A DNA stretch of 14,815 nt from Planctomycetota bacterium (GTDB lineage: Bacteria; Planctomycetota; Planctomycetia; Gemmatales; Gemmataceae), in the NCBI GenBank assembly GCA_018970845.1, contig JAGWVO010000047.1:1-14815 (forward strand), read 5' to 3'. The notes under the pieces are model-generated. The model had not been told where the DNA came from and ran no database searches. It saw only the letters and a program-made list of their open reading frames with translations. Every line of letters begins with the position of its first letter. The stretch's first letter is position 1. Of the stretch, positions 6,507-13,166 are shown one piece after another. A program made the position numbers and the translations under genes.

Positions 6507-7727
6507 ATGTCCCCTCCCGGCAAGGCGCTCCCCGAGCGGGTCATCGTCGATCCGGCGGAATTTTCCACCCTCATCGAGGACTTGCGAGGCGTGGAACAAT
6601 TCGCCTTCGACACCGAGTTCGTCGGCGAGGATACCTACATACCCGTCCTCTGCCTCATCCAGGTGGCGACACGCGAGGCGCTCTACCTGGTGGATCCGAT
6701 CGCCCTGCGGGATGTGACGCCATTCTGGAGGATCGTGGCCGACCCGACCAAGACGGTGGTCGTCCATGGCGGGCGCGAGGAGATCCGGCTTTGCCGGCAG
6801 TGGGCGGGCAAGGCGCCCGGAAACCTGATCGACCTTCAGGTCTCGGCGGGCCTGCTAGGCATGGGCTTTCCCACCGGCATGGCGGCGATCGTGCAGTCGG
6901 TGCTCGGGCACCGGCTCAACAAGTCGGAAACCCTCACCGAATGGCGCGCTCGGCCCCTCACCGCGGCCCAGACCCGTTACGCCTTCGACGATGTCAGGCA
7001 CCTGCTCGAGGTGAATGACATCCTTTCCTCCCGAATCGGGCAACTGGGGCGAGGGGATTGGGCCAGGGAGGAATATGCCCGTTTCATCGACATGACCGAC
7101 CCTGAGGTTACCGGTGGCCGTGAAGAACGATGGCGCCGTGTGAAAGGCTCCAACCACCTCGAACCGAGGCAACTCAACACCCTGAGGTCGCTGTTCGCCT
7201 GGCGCGAGGCCCGGGCCCATGAGGCCAACCGCCCCGCCCGCGTCATGATGCGCGACGACCTGATGGTGGAGGTGGCGAAAAGGCATCCGGTGAGGCCGGG
7301 AGACCTGCAGATGATCCGCGGCCTGTCGAAGAAGGAAGTCGACGGGATCCTCGCCGCCGTCGCGGAAGCCGACCGTGTTCCGGCGGCCGATTGGCCCGAG
7401 GCCTACGAACGGGACCAGGAGGCGCCGCATGTGCAGGCGCTTTCCGGCCTGTTGCAGACGGTTTTCAACTCGCTTTGCGCCGAAATGCGGCTGGCGCCCG
7501 GCCTGACCTGCACCATGGGGGAAATCAGGGACCTTCTCCGGGCCCGACTCACGGGCGACGAGCCACCAAGCGATGGGCTTCTCAGCCGTGGCTGGCGCCG
7601 CAGCCATGTGCTACCCCGCTTGCTGGATGTGCTTGATGGCCGGGTGGCGTTCCGCCTGGACCTCAAATCCGACAGGCACCTCTCCTGGTTTGAAGCCGGG
7701 GAGCTGAATTCCCGTCCGGCTGGTTGA
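6507..7727 (+). CDS. rnd: Ribonuclease D (DEDDy 3'-5' exonuclease with HRDC)
   Basis: The 406-residue protein matches RNase D, which trims 3' ends of tRNA precursors and other structured RNAs in the cytosol. The exonuclease domain has Exo I FDTEF (Asp35, Glu37) and Exo III YAFDD (Tyr158, Asp162). The Exo II site, normally HAGSED in E. coli, reads HGGREE, putting Glu92 where the metal-binding Asp is expected; GAG is unambiguous in the DNA. The conserved LNKSETLTEWRARPLT stretch (137-152) is present. An HRDC domain follows from about 220 (LNTLRSLFAWREARAHEANR), and the C-terminal third is probably the second HRDC-like module. ATG 6507 begins the family-like N-terminus; an in-frame ATG at 6426 overlaps the start of the divergent LSm gene and is less likely. 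Its stop codon overlaps a TTGACA motif that may serve the next gene. Confidence 0.92.
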   Translation: MSPPGKALPERVIVDPAEFSTLIEDLRGVEQFAFDTEFVGEDTYIPVLCLIQVATREALYLVDPIALRDVTPFWRIVADPTKTVVVHGGREEIRLCRQWAGKAPGNLIDLQVSAGLLGMGFPTGMAAIVQSVLGHRLNKSETLTEWRARPLTAAQTRYAFDDVRHLLEVNDILSSRIGQLGRGDWAREEYARFIDMTDPEVTGGREERWRRVKGSNHLEPRQLNTLRSLFAWREARAHEANRPARVMMRDDLMVEVAKRHPVRPGDLQMIRGLSKKEVDGILAAVAEADRVPAADWPEAYERDQEAPHVQALSGLLQTVFNSLCAEMRLAPGLTCTMGEIRDLLRARLTGDEPPSDGLLSRGWRRSHVLPRLLDVLDGRVAFRLDLKSDRHLSWFEAGELNSRPAG

Positions 7728-7753
7728 CAATCCGCTCCGCGGCCTGCCACGAT
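7724..7753 (+). promoter_or_regulatory. Possible promoter for the 7760-11542 cluster
   Basis: A perfect TTGACA (7724-7729) overlaps the rnd stop codon. Eighteen nt downstream is CACGAT (7748-7753), a 3-of-6 match to TATAAT. A start site about 7 nt on would fall at the ATG at 7760, implying little or no leader. The -35 box is convincing and the -10 weak. Confidence 0.35.
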
Positions 7754-7759
7754 GGTTAG

Positions 7760-8230
7760 ATGGCTTCACCATGGCACAATCACCGCACCAGCGCGGGACC
7801 GGTGGCGCGCGCGCTCCTGGCCCTTGTCGCCTGCCTGCAACTGGCCGGCGGCTTGGTGGTTCCCGTGGCCGTGACAGGGCCGGCCGATCGGGTGGCCGCC
7901 AAGGTATGCCCATGCGCTCCCGAGGATCGCCCAGTTCCCTGCTGCTGCGGAACGAGTTGCTGCTCAGCCACCGAGGATGGTGGCGACCCGCAACCTCAAC
8001 CCGCCAAGGAGGAGCAGCCACCCCGCCTGATCCTTGTTCCCGCGCTCGCCGTCAAGGACTGCCACGCCGTTAGCGGTGGCGTTTCCGCATCCGTGGAGGC
8101 CGGACCGCTGTTTTTGGAGGCCGCTCCTGGCATGCCGCTGGCCGGCGCGTCCGATTCTCCCCTCTCCCCGCTGCCGGCCATTCTTGTTTCTCGGGCCGAT
8201 TCCCCCGCCTCGCCGCCGCCCCGATCCTGA
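7760..8230 (+). CDS. Short exported Cys-rich hypothetical protein
   Basis: Not recognised as a known family. The 156-residue protein has an N-terminal hydrophobic stretch (about 15-39), probably a signal peptide or anchor, followed by a dense cysteine cluster: C50, C52, C61, C62, C63, C67 and C68, in the pattern CPC...PCCCGTSCC. Later come a lone C101-H102 pair and a Pro/Ser/Ala-rich tail. The clustered cysteines suggest metal binding or disulfide exchange outside the cytoplasm, but this is inference. No Shine-Dalgarno sits before the ATG; a possible promoter close upstream would make the mRNA leaderless. It begins 32 nt after rnd and leads into the DUF1559, beta-propeller and cytochrome-thioredoxin genes on the same strand, two of which also carry unusual Cys motifs. 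The coding call rests on these features and the long open frame. Confidence 0.6.
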   Translation: MASPWHNHRTSAGPVARALLALVACLQLAGGLVVPVAVTGPADRVAAKVCPCAPEDRPVPCCCGTSCCSATEDGGDPQPQPAKEEQPPRLILVPALAVKDCHAVSGGVSASVEAGPLFLEAAPGMPLAGASDSPLSPLPAILVSRADSPASPPPRS

Positions 8231-8341
8231 ATTTCCCGCCAACCTGTCGCCGGGAATCCATCCGCCCGGCCCGTCGACCTTGTGGGCCAGCCTTCGCGGC
8301 CAGCCGTTCAGGTTCAACTGGTGATCAGGAATCAGGAATCC

Positions 8342-9448
8342 ATGAAACCGTTTCATTTTCCCAAGCCGGGGCGCGAGCGCCCGGCGGCTTTCACGCTTAT
8401 TGAGTTGCTGGTTGTCATCGCCATCATCGCCGTGCTGATCGGCCTGCTGGTGCCCGCGGTGCAAAAGGTGCGGGAGGCCGCCAACCGCATGAGTTGCGCC
8501 AACAACCTCAAGCAGGTGGCCTTAGGTGCCATCAACCACGAATCAATCAAGGGATATTTCCCCGCCCTCAACGACGGGGCGCCGGCGGGCCAGATCAACG
8601 CCTCATACGCCTTCGGCGTCCTTGCGAATGTGCTACCCCATATCGAGCAGGGCCAGTTGCAACGCCTGATCGACTACTCCCAGCCCGCCACGCTCAGCGG
8701 TTGGCGGGGCGACATCAATCCGGTCCACGATGCCGCTTGCTCCACCGTGGTGAAAACATTCCTGTGCCCCAGCGACAGCCAAAGTCCGCTTTTTCCCAAC
8801 CAGACACGGACGGCCAATCCGGCCACCTTCACCACCGCGGGCGCCAATTATGTGTTCAACATGGGCTCAGGCACCGCGACCGCCTCTCAGGTGAACTACG
8901 ACGCCCAGTTCCCCACCGACGGCATGTTCTGGTACGGCGCGCGCCTCTCGTACCGGGACATCCTCGACGGTTCCTCCAACACCCTGATGGCGTCCGAATG
9001 CCTGCTGGGACCGGGACTGCCGGCGCCGGCGAACTCGGCGGCCGCGCCCGATCCTTCCGGCCGGTTATATGTCTCGCTCAACACCGGAACCTTCGCCTCC
9101 AACAGCGCCATGCCCGGCGGCTGGCTGCGGGGCGGCAGCGTGGTGACATCACGGCCGTCGGAATGCGACACAGGAAGCAGGGCATGGGGAGTCATGCGCG
9201 GCAGCACCTGGTTCTGGGGCGGCCGCGACTGGAACAGCGTCTTCAGCACCAGGCTGGTCCCCAACGACCCGAGTCCTGACTGCGGGGCCCATGGCCGCGG
9301 CTGGTTCGCGGCGCGAAGCCGGCATTCAGGAGGGGTGAACGCCGCCATGTGCGACGGCTCAACGCGGTTTTATTCCAATTCCGTCACCGGCGCGTCCTGG
9401 CTTGGCGCCGCCACGCGGGCCGGTGGCGAGGTTGCTTCCATCAACTGA
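8342..9448 (+). CDS. DUF1559 pseudopilin-like protein with H-X9-DG C-terminus
   Basis: The 368-residue protein belongs to the DUF1559 family, expanded in planctomycetes. It starts with a short basic leader, then the prepilin signature FTLIELLVVIAIIAVLIGLL (17-36), with the conserved Glu at +5 of the mature form, and continues into the PAVQKVREAANRMSCANNLKQ helix. The residue before the cleavage site is Ala16 rather than the usual Gly. The C-terminus holds the exact H-X9-DG motif (His328, Asp338-Gly339) typical of this family. Such proteins are thought to be processed by prepilin peptidase and displayed at the cell surface; individual roles are unknown. ATG 8342 has AGGA sites just upstream, while a longer in-frame start at 8282 would bury the leader. 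It ends 20 nt before the next gene. Confidence 0.93.
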   Translation: MKPFHFPKPGRERPAAFTLIELLVVIAIIAVLIGLLVPAVQKVREAANRMSCANNLKQVALGAINHESIKGYFPALNDGAPAGQINASYAFGVLANVLPHIEQGQLQRLIDYSQPATLSGWRGDINPVHDAACSTVVKTFLCPSDSQSPLFPNQTRTANPATFTTAGANYVFNMGSGTATASQVNYDAQFPTDGMFWYGARLSYRDILDGSSNTLMASECLLGPGLPAPANSAAAPDPSGRLYVSLNTGTFASNSAMPGGWLRGGSVVTSRPSECDTGSRAWGVMRGSTWFWGGRDWNSVFSTRLVPNDPSPDCGAHGRGWFAARSRHSGGVNAAMCDGSTRFYSNSVTGASWLGAATRAGGEVASIN

Positions 9449-9457
9449 CGCGATTCC

Positions 9458-9462
9458 GGAGG
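9458..9462 (+). promoter_or_regulatory. Ribosome binding site deciding the beta-propeller gene start
   Basis: GGAGG 6 nt before ATG 9469, just after the DUF1559 stop codon. It sets the start at a signal-anchor N-terminus rather than at the longer in-frame extension that overlaps the previous gene. Confidence 0.7.
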
Positions 9463-9468
9463 TTCGCC

Positions 9469-10773
9469 ATGCGGTTCCTGCTTGTTTGCGCCTTGCTGGC
9501 GGCTGCCGGCGCGGGGGTGGTTTTTTGGCGCGAGCCGCCGGGCGCGCCCGCCGAAATCGCGTGCGGGCCCGGCCCGGCCAGGCCATCATCAATGGTGGCG
9601 CGCTTCCCCCTCACCAAGGAGGACGCGACCCTCGACAGGGAACGGCCCTCCGTGGCGGCGTCTCCGGACGGCACGGTCCTCGTGGCCTGCAACTCGCGCG
9701 CGGGCACCGACACCAACTCCATCCTGGTGTGCGTGAGCCGCGACCGGGGGGCCACGTTCTCGGCGCCCCGCCCGATCCGTTCGGTTCCGGTTCACAGGCA
9801 CATGGCCCGCATGGGAGGGCAGGACAGGCTGATGGAATCCCAGCCGCTTCCAAGGCTCGCATGGGCCGCGGGAAAGTTCCACCTGGCCTGGTGCGAGCCC
9901 GCTGAAGCCGGCGGCGGCAGGCTGCTGGCCTGTTCCACAACCGATGGCGAGTCGTTCAGCGAGCCTGTCGCCTTGCACGGCCCGGAAGTCCGCAAGGTGC
10001 ATTACACCGCGCTTTGCGCCGGCGGCGACGGCCGATTGCTGGCCGCATGGCTCGACAACAGGGGCCAGGGACAGCAACCGTTCGCCTCATCCGGAGGCGG
10101 ATCAACGCTTGTCGACGCCGGAACCGACGGCAAGGGCATTTGCCCCTGCTGCGATCTGGACACCCTGATCACCTCGTCGGGCGACGAGGTGGTGGCATAC
10201 CGTCACTCCGTCGACGGCAACCGCGACATCCACCTGGCCTGGCGGCCACGGGGCGAGGAGACATTCCGCAAGGGCGGGCCGGTGTCCGGCCGGCATTGGA
10301 AGTTCCAGGCCTGCCCGCACGACGGGCCGTCAATCGCCGAGGCGGGCGGCCAGGTCGTCGCGGCATGGATGGACGCCGCCGAGCAGAAAAGGCGAGCCTT
10401 CACCGCGATGGGATCCATGTCGACGCTGCCATGGCAAGCCGAACCCCTGCCGCTTTTGCGCGGCGGTGAGCAGTCCCAGCCCCGTCTTGCGGCCACGGGT
10501 GGAACTCTGGCGGCCGTGTGGCTTGAATCTTTCGTGCAGAACGAAACCCGGGGCACGCTGGTGGCCGCGTCATTCCGGCACCCCGGCGCGAAAAGCTGGA
10601 CCGAACCGATGTTGGTCTCCATGGATCCAACAGGGGTTCCGACCCGGCCCTCCCTGTGCCTCGACCCGCTGGGGGGATTGGTGGTGGCATGGTTTGAACA
10701 GGAACCAGCGGGCCGAAGCCTCCTGGTGGCGCGGTTGAAACCGTCGGCGGGAGGTTCCTGCTGCGGTGATTGA
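9469..10773 (+). CDS. Exported sialidase-fold (BNR) beta-propeller with Cys motifs
   Basis: The 434-residue protein has an N-terminal hydrophobic anchor (about 3-20) and repeats typical of a sialidase-like propeller. Asp-box-like segments include SRDRGATFSAP (90-100) and STTDGESFSEP (156-166), with recurrent LAAWLD/VVAAWMD/LAAVWLE/LVVAWFE strands. Distinctive motifs are CPCC (225-228) followed by RDIHLAW (252-258), CPHDGP (282-287) and a C-terminal CCGD (431-434). I recall CxCC plus CPHDGP in a group of bacterial proteins annotated as sialidases, but I do not see the catalytic residues of true sialidases, so glycosidase activity is unlikely. The paired Cys motifs suggest metal, heme or thiol chemistry outside the cytoplasm. 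Its last 8 nt overlap the following cytochrome-thioredoxin gene, implying translational coupling. Confidence 0.8.
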   Translation: MRFLLVCALLAAAGAGVVFWREPPGAPAEIACGPGPARPSSMVARFPLTKEDATLDRERPSVAASPDGTVLVACNSRAGTDTNSILVCVSRDRGATFSAPRPIRSVPVHRHMARMGGQDRLMESQPLPRLAWAAGKFHLAWCEPAEAGGGRLLACSTTDGESFSEPVALHGPEVRKVHYTALCAGGDGRLLAAWLDNRGQGQQPFASSGGGSTLVDAGTDGKGICPCCDLDTLITSSGDEVVAYRHSVDGNRDIHLAWRPRGEETFRKGGPVSGRHWKFQACPHDGPSIAEAGGQVVAAWMDAAEQKRRAFTAMGSMSTLPWQAEPLPLLRGGEQSQPRLAATGGTLAAVWLESFVQNETRGTLVAASFRHPGAKSWTEPMLVSMDPTGVPTRPSLCLDPLGGLVVAWFEQEPAGRSLLVARLKPSAGGSCCGD

Positions 10774-11542
10774 TTCCACGGCGGTGTTGAAGGTGGCCTT
10801 GGCCCTGGGGGCGTTCGCCGCCGGTGTGGCCGGGGCCATGTGGTGGCGGGCCAAACCTTCCGGGCAGCCATCCCCGGCAGTTCCGGCGGCGGCGCGGGCC
10901 AGCCTGTTCGACCTCCGCTGCGCCTCATGCCACGGCCGGGAGGATGGAACAACGGCCGCCCAGACGACCCTTTTCCGCGACCCGTGGCCGTCGCTTTCGG
11001 GCGAACGGTTCGACGCCATCCTGGAAAAGGGTATTCCCGGAAAGATGCTGCCCCATCCCGGCCTCGACGGAAAGGCGCGGACCGCCCTGCGTGAGTCGGC
11101 CCTGGCCATCCAGGCGAAGGCCCGGGCGCGATCGGTTCTCGAGGACGGCGCGGACGACCGTGGTGAAATCCTGGCCCGCGTCGAGGGACTCGAGGTGACG
11201 GCGGCCGGCAGGCCGGCCATCGTGTATTGTTTTTCTCCTGACTGCGTCGCCTGCCAGGAGAAGCTGCCCGCCTTGGCGAAATGGGCCGCGGGCCATCCGG
11301 GAGTGGATGTCGTCGCCGTCTGCCAGGGAACCGGCGCCGAGTCGGCACCAAGGCCGGCACTCCGTGGACTGAGGATGCTGGCCGATCCCGCGGGTCGTTC
11401 CCGGGCGGCGTGGGACACCTCGACCAGCCCGACCATTTTGCTTGTGGACGAGGAGGGCCGGGTGCGCGCCCGCGGCCATGAGTGGAAGATGCCAGGCCGG
11501 CCTGTAAGCCGGGTTCTGTTCCCGGGGACTGGCCCCGGGTGA
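10766..11542 (+). CDS. Membrane-anchored cytochrome c / TlpA-like thioredoxin fusion
   Basis: The 258-residue protein joins two redox domains behind an N-terminal anchor (about 8-27). The first is a short c-type cytochrome with CASCH (52-56) and a likely axial Met94 in GIPGKMLPHPGL. The second is thioredoxin-like: AIVYCFSPDCVACQEKLPAL gives a CVAC active site (Cys160, Cys163), and TSPTILLVDEEGRV carries the cis-Pro (Pro222). TlpA-type proteins reduce cytochrome or copper-protein thiols in the periplasm, so electron or thiol transfer is a reasonable inference. It starts at GTG, overlapping the previous gene by 8 nt, with GGGAGG 11 nt upstream. The last 17 codons and the stop lie on the strand opposite the RNase P RNA 3' end, and the usual final thioredoxin helix seems missing, so the C-terminus looks replaced or shortened. 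Confidence 0.82.
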   Translation: MIDSTAVLKVALALGAFAAGVAGAMWWRAKPSGQPSPAVPAAARASLFDLRCASCHGREDGTTAAQTTLFRDPWPSLSGERFDAILEKGIPGKMLPHPGLDGKARTALRESALAIQAKARARSVLEDGADDRGEILARVEGLEVTAAGRPAIVYCFSPDCVACQEKLPALAKWAAGHPGVDVVAVCQGTGAESAPRPALRGLRMLADPAGRSRAAWDTSTSPTILLVDEEGRVRARGHEWKMPGRPVSRVLFPGTGPG

Positions 11543-11932
11543 CGGTCATTTCTCTAGGCCCGGGGTTGCCCCCGCGCTCGTGCGACCTACCCGAGGGTGA
11601 TGGCGGGCCGGGCAGGCCCTCCCCTCCTATTTGGTCTTGCTCCCGGTGGGGTTTGCCAAGCCAGCCGGTCACCCGGCTGCTGGTGGGCTCTTACATTAAG
11701 CGGCTGGGCCGCCCCACCATTTCACCCTTGCCACCGCGCGAACGCGGCCGGCGGTATGTTTTCTGTTGCACTGTCCCTGTCCTTCGGAGCCGGTTCCCGG
11801 GTTTCCCCGGAGCCGTTTCCTTCGGACGGTGGCCGTTAGCCACCACCGCGCCCTGTGGAGCCCGGACTTTCCTCCCCCCGGCGGTCGGGTGTTATCCCGC
11901 CCCGGGCAGCGACAGTCCGGCCGACCTGGCAT
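11489..11932 (-). ncRNA. rnpB: RNase P RNA, bacterial type A
   Basis: The minus strand carries the conserved blocks of the RNase P catalytic RNA, which matures tRNA 5' ends. GAGGAAAGTCCGGGCTCC lies at 11857-11874, an ACAGTGCAACAGAAAAC block follows, then GCAAGACCAAATAGG near 11626-11642 and ACAGAACCCGGCTTAC at 11504-11519. The ends were set by a 14-bp P1 helix, including one G-U pair, between 11919-11932 and 11489-11502. An extra 7-bp hairpin (11521-11539) sits between the P2 and P4 3' strands, the place of helix P19 in some type A RNAs. A TACGAT -10 box lies 6 nt upstream. Its 3' end overlaps the convergent cytochrome-thioredoxin gene by about 54 nt. The exact ends are good to a few bases. 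Confidence 0.95.
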
Positions 11933-11938
11933 TCCGTC

Positions 11939-11944
11939 ATCGTA
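11939..11944 (-). promoter_or_regulatory. -10 box of rnpB
   Basis: TACGAT on the minus strand, ending 6 nt before the predicted RNase P RNA 5' end. No good -35 hexamer is seen at 16-18 nt. The placement relative to P1 makes it credible. Confidence 0.5.
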
Positions 11945-11958
11945 CCAGACGGCATTGC

Positions 11959-11964
11959 TAGAAT
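11959..11964 (+). promoter_or_regulatory. -10 box of ribF
   Basis: TAGAAT (5 of 6 to consensus) ends 9 nt before the ribF ATG, so the transcript would start only about 3-4 nt ahead of the start codon. No Shine-Dalgarno is present, which fits a leaderless mRNA. The -35 region is poor and overlaps the rnpB -10. Confidence 0.45.
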
Positions 11965-11973
11965 GCCCGCATC

Positions 11974-12915
11974 ATGACGGTGCTTGATCCCTTGGCCAGT
12001 TTTCCACCCGAATGCCTCCATGGCGTGGTGACCATCGGCCATTTTGATGGCGCCCATTTGGGGCATGCGGCCCTGCTTCGCGCCGCCCGCGCCTTGTCGG
12101 AAAGGCTTGGCGGCGGCGCTCCCGTGGTGGCCGTCACCTTCGAGCCCCATGCCCGCGCCGTGCTCAGGCCCGACCTTCCCGCCCCCGCTCCGCTCACGCC
12201 GCTTACCGACCGGCTTCAGGCGCTTCGCGCCATCGGCGCCGACCATGCCGTGGCCATCGCCCCCACGCGCGAACTGCTTGGCCTGTCATCAGGTGAATTT
12301 TTCAACCGGGTGCTGGTGGCCGGCCTGGCGGCGCGGGGCATCGTGGAAGGGCCCGATTTCTGCTTCGGCAAGAACCGCTCTGGAACCATGGCCACCCTGT
12401 GCCAGCTTTGCCGCGCCGGAGGCATCGAACTGGTGGAGGTGAATCCCGTCATTCTCGATGGCGAGCCGGTTTCCAGCACCCGCATCCGAGCCGCTTTGGA
12501 ATCGGGGGATGTCACCGCGGCGGCCCGATTCCTTGGCCGACCGTATCGCCTGCGAGGCTCTGTGGTCCAGGGCGACCGCCGGGGCCGGACGCTCGGCTTT
12601 CCCACGGCCAACCTCGAATGCTCCACGCTGGTTCCCGCCCCCGGGGTGTATGCCGCCTGCGCGATCCTGCCCGATGGTTTCAACCTGCCCTCGGCGGTTC
12701 ATGTGGGGCCCCTTCCCACCTTCGGGGTGCCGGGCCTGCGCGTGGAGGCCCATCTCATCGGATTCCAAGGCGACATTTACGGCCAACCCTTGGCTCTGGA
12801 GTTTCTCTCCCGCCTCAGGGATCCGGCGCGTTTCCCGAATCGGGAAGCCCTTGTGGACCAGTTGCGGCTGGATGTCGAACGGGCCCGGGCCGCTTGGGAG
12901 GCCAACCATGGCTGA
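11974..12915 (+). CDS. ribF: Bifunctional riboflavin kinase / FAD synthetase
   Basis: The 313-residue cytosolic enzyme phosphorylates riboflavin to FMN and adenylates FMN to FAD. The N-terminal FMN adenylyltransferase domain shows TIGHFDGAHLGH (20-31, with the HxGH nucleotide site), TFEPHARAVL (55-64), FGKNRSGT (131-138) and SSTRIR (167-172). The C-terminal kinase domain shows GRTLGFPTANL (204-214) and a DIYGQPLALEFLSRLRDPARF stretch (267-287). The kinase motif usually written NIGTRPT reads HVGPLPT (243-249), a modest deviation. Length is normal for the family. ATG 11974 is preceded by a good -10 box but no Shine-Dalgarno, so it may be translated from a leaderless mRNA. It diverges from rnpB and overlaps the NifU-like gene by 8 nt. 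Confidence 0.95.
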   Translation: MTVLDPLASFPPECLHGVVTIGHFDGAHLGHAALLRAARALSERLGGGAPVVAVTFEPHARAVLRPDLPAPAPLTPLTDRLQALRAIGADHAVAIAPTRELLGLSSGEFFNRVLVAGLAARGIVEGPDFCFGKNRSGTMATLCQLCRAGGIELVEVNPVILDGEPVSSTRIRAALESGDVTAAARFLGRPYRLRGSVVQGDRRGRTLGFPTANLECSTLVPAPGVYAACAILPDGFNLPSAVHVGPLPTFGVPGLRVEAHLIGFQGDIYGQPLALEFLSRLRDPARFPNREALVDQLRLDVERARAAWEANHG

Positions 12916-13144
12916 CCCGCGGCTGCTCCGGCTGCAGGAAATCTGCGACTCGGTGGCGGCCGACCATTTCGGCCCCGATGGCGGCCGGATCGAGGTTGTC
13001 GGCATCGATGGACCCGCCGCGCAGGTGCGCCTTCACGGGGCATGCGCCTCGTGCATGGGGCCCAACCGGATCCTCTTTCTGGAAATCGAAGCCCTGCTGG
13101 CCCGGGAGGCCCATGGAGTCGAGTACCTGGAAACCGTGGGCTGA
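12908..13144 (+). CDS. NifU-like (Nfu) iron-sulfur scaffold domain protein
   Basis: This 78-residue protein corresponds to a stand-alone NifU C-terminal domain. Such proteins carry or transfer Fe-S clusters, using a CxxC motif in a dimer. Here the motif is CASC (Cys46, Cys49) in VRLHGACASCMGPNRI, where the family usually reads GACssCpsS. It is followed by the helix ILFLEIEALLAREAHG and the terminal strand VEYLETVG, as expected. The start ATG at 12908 overlaps the end of ribF (stop 12913-12915), a typical coupling arrangement. Making FAD and building Fe-S clusters are both cofactor supply, which may explain the pairing. A longer open frame upstream in this register only shadows ribF. Confidence 0.9.
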   Translation: MADPRLLRLQEICDSVAADHFGPDGGRIEVVGIDGPAAQVRLHGACASCMGPNRILFLEIEALLAREAHGVEYLETVG

Positions 13145-13166
13145 TTGTGCGGGTTGCACCCGGTGG

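Noticed and set aside
9469..10773. A true exo-alpha-sialidase
   Set aside because: Propeller repeats and Asp-box-like segments are present, but I see no arginine triad or Tyr/Glu pair; the striking residues are Cys and His.
10203..11672. A 489-codon open frame on the minus strand opposite the propeller and cytochrome-thioredoxin genes
   Set aside because: Composition is dominated by Arg, Pro and Gly, and it continues into rnpB. The plus-strand genes have clear motifs and ribosome binding sites.
11482..12246. Several open frames on both strands across 11482-11961 and 11836-12246
   Set aside because: They lie over the RNase P RNA or opposite ribF and show no protein-like features.
12289..13005. 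A 238-codon minus-strand frame opposite ribF and the NifU-like gene
   Set aside because: It shadows two well-supported genes and has no recognisable motif.
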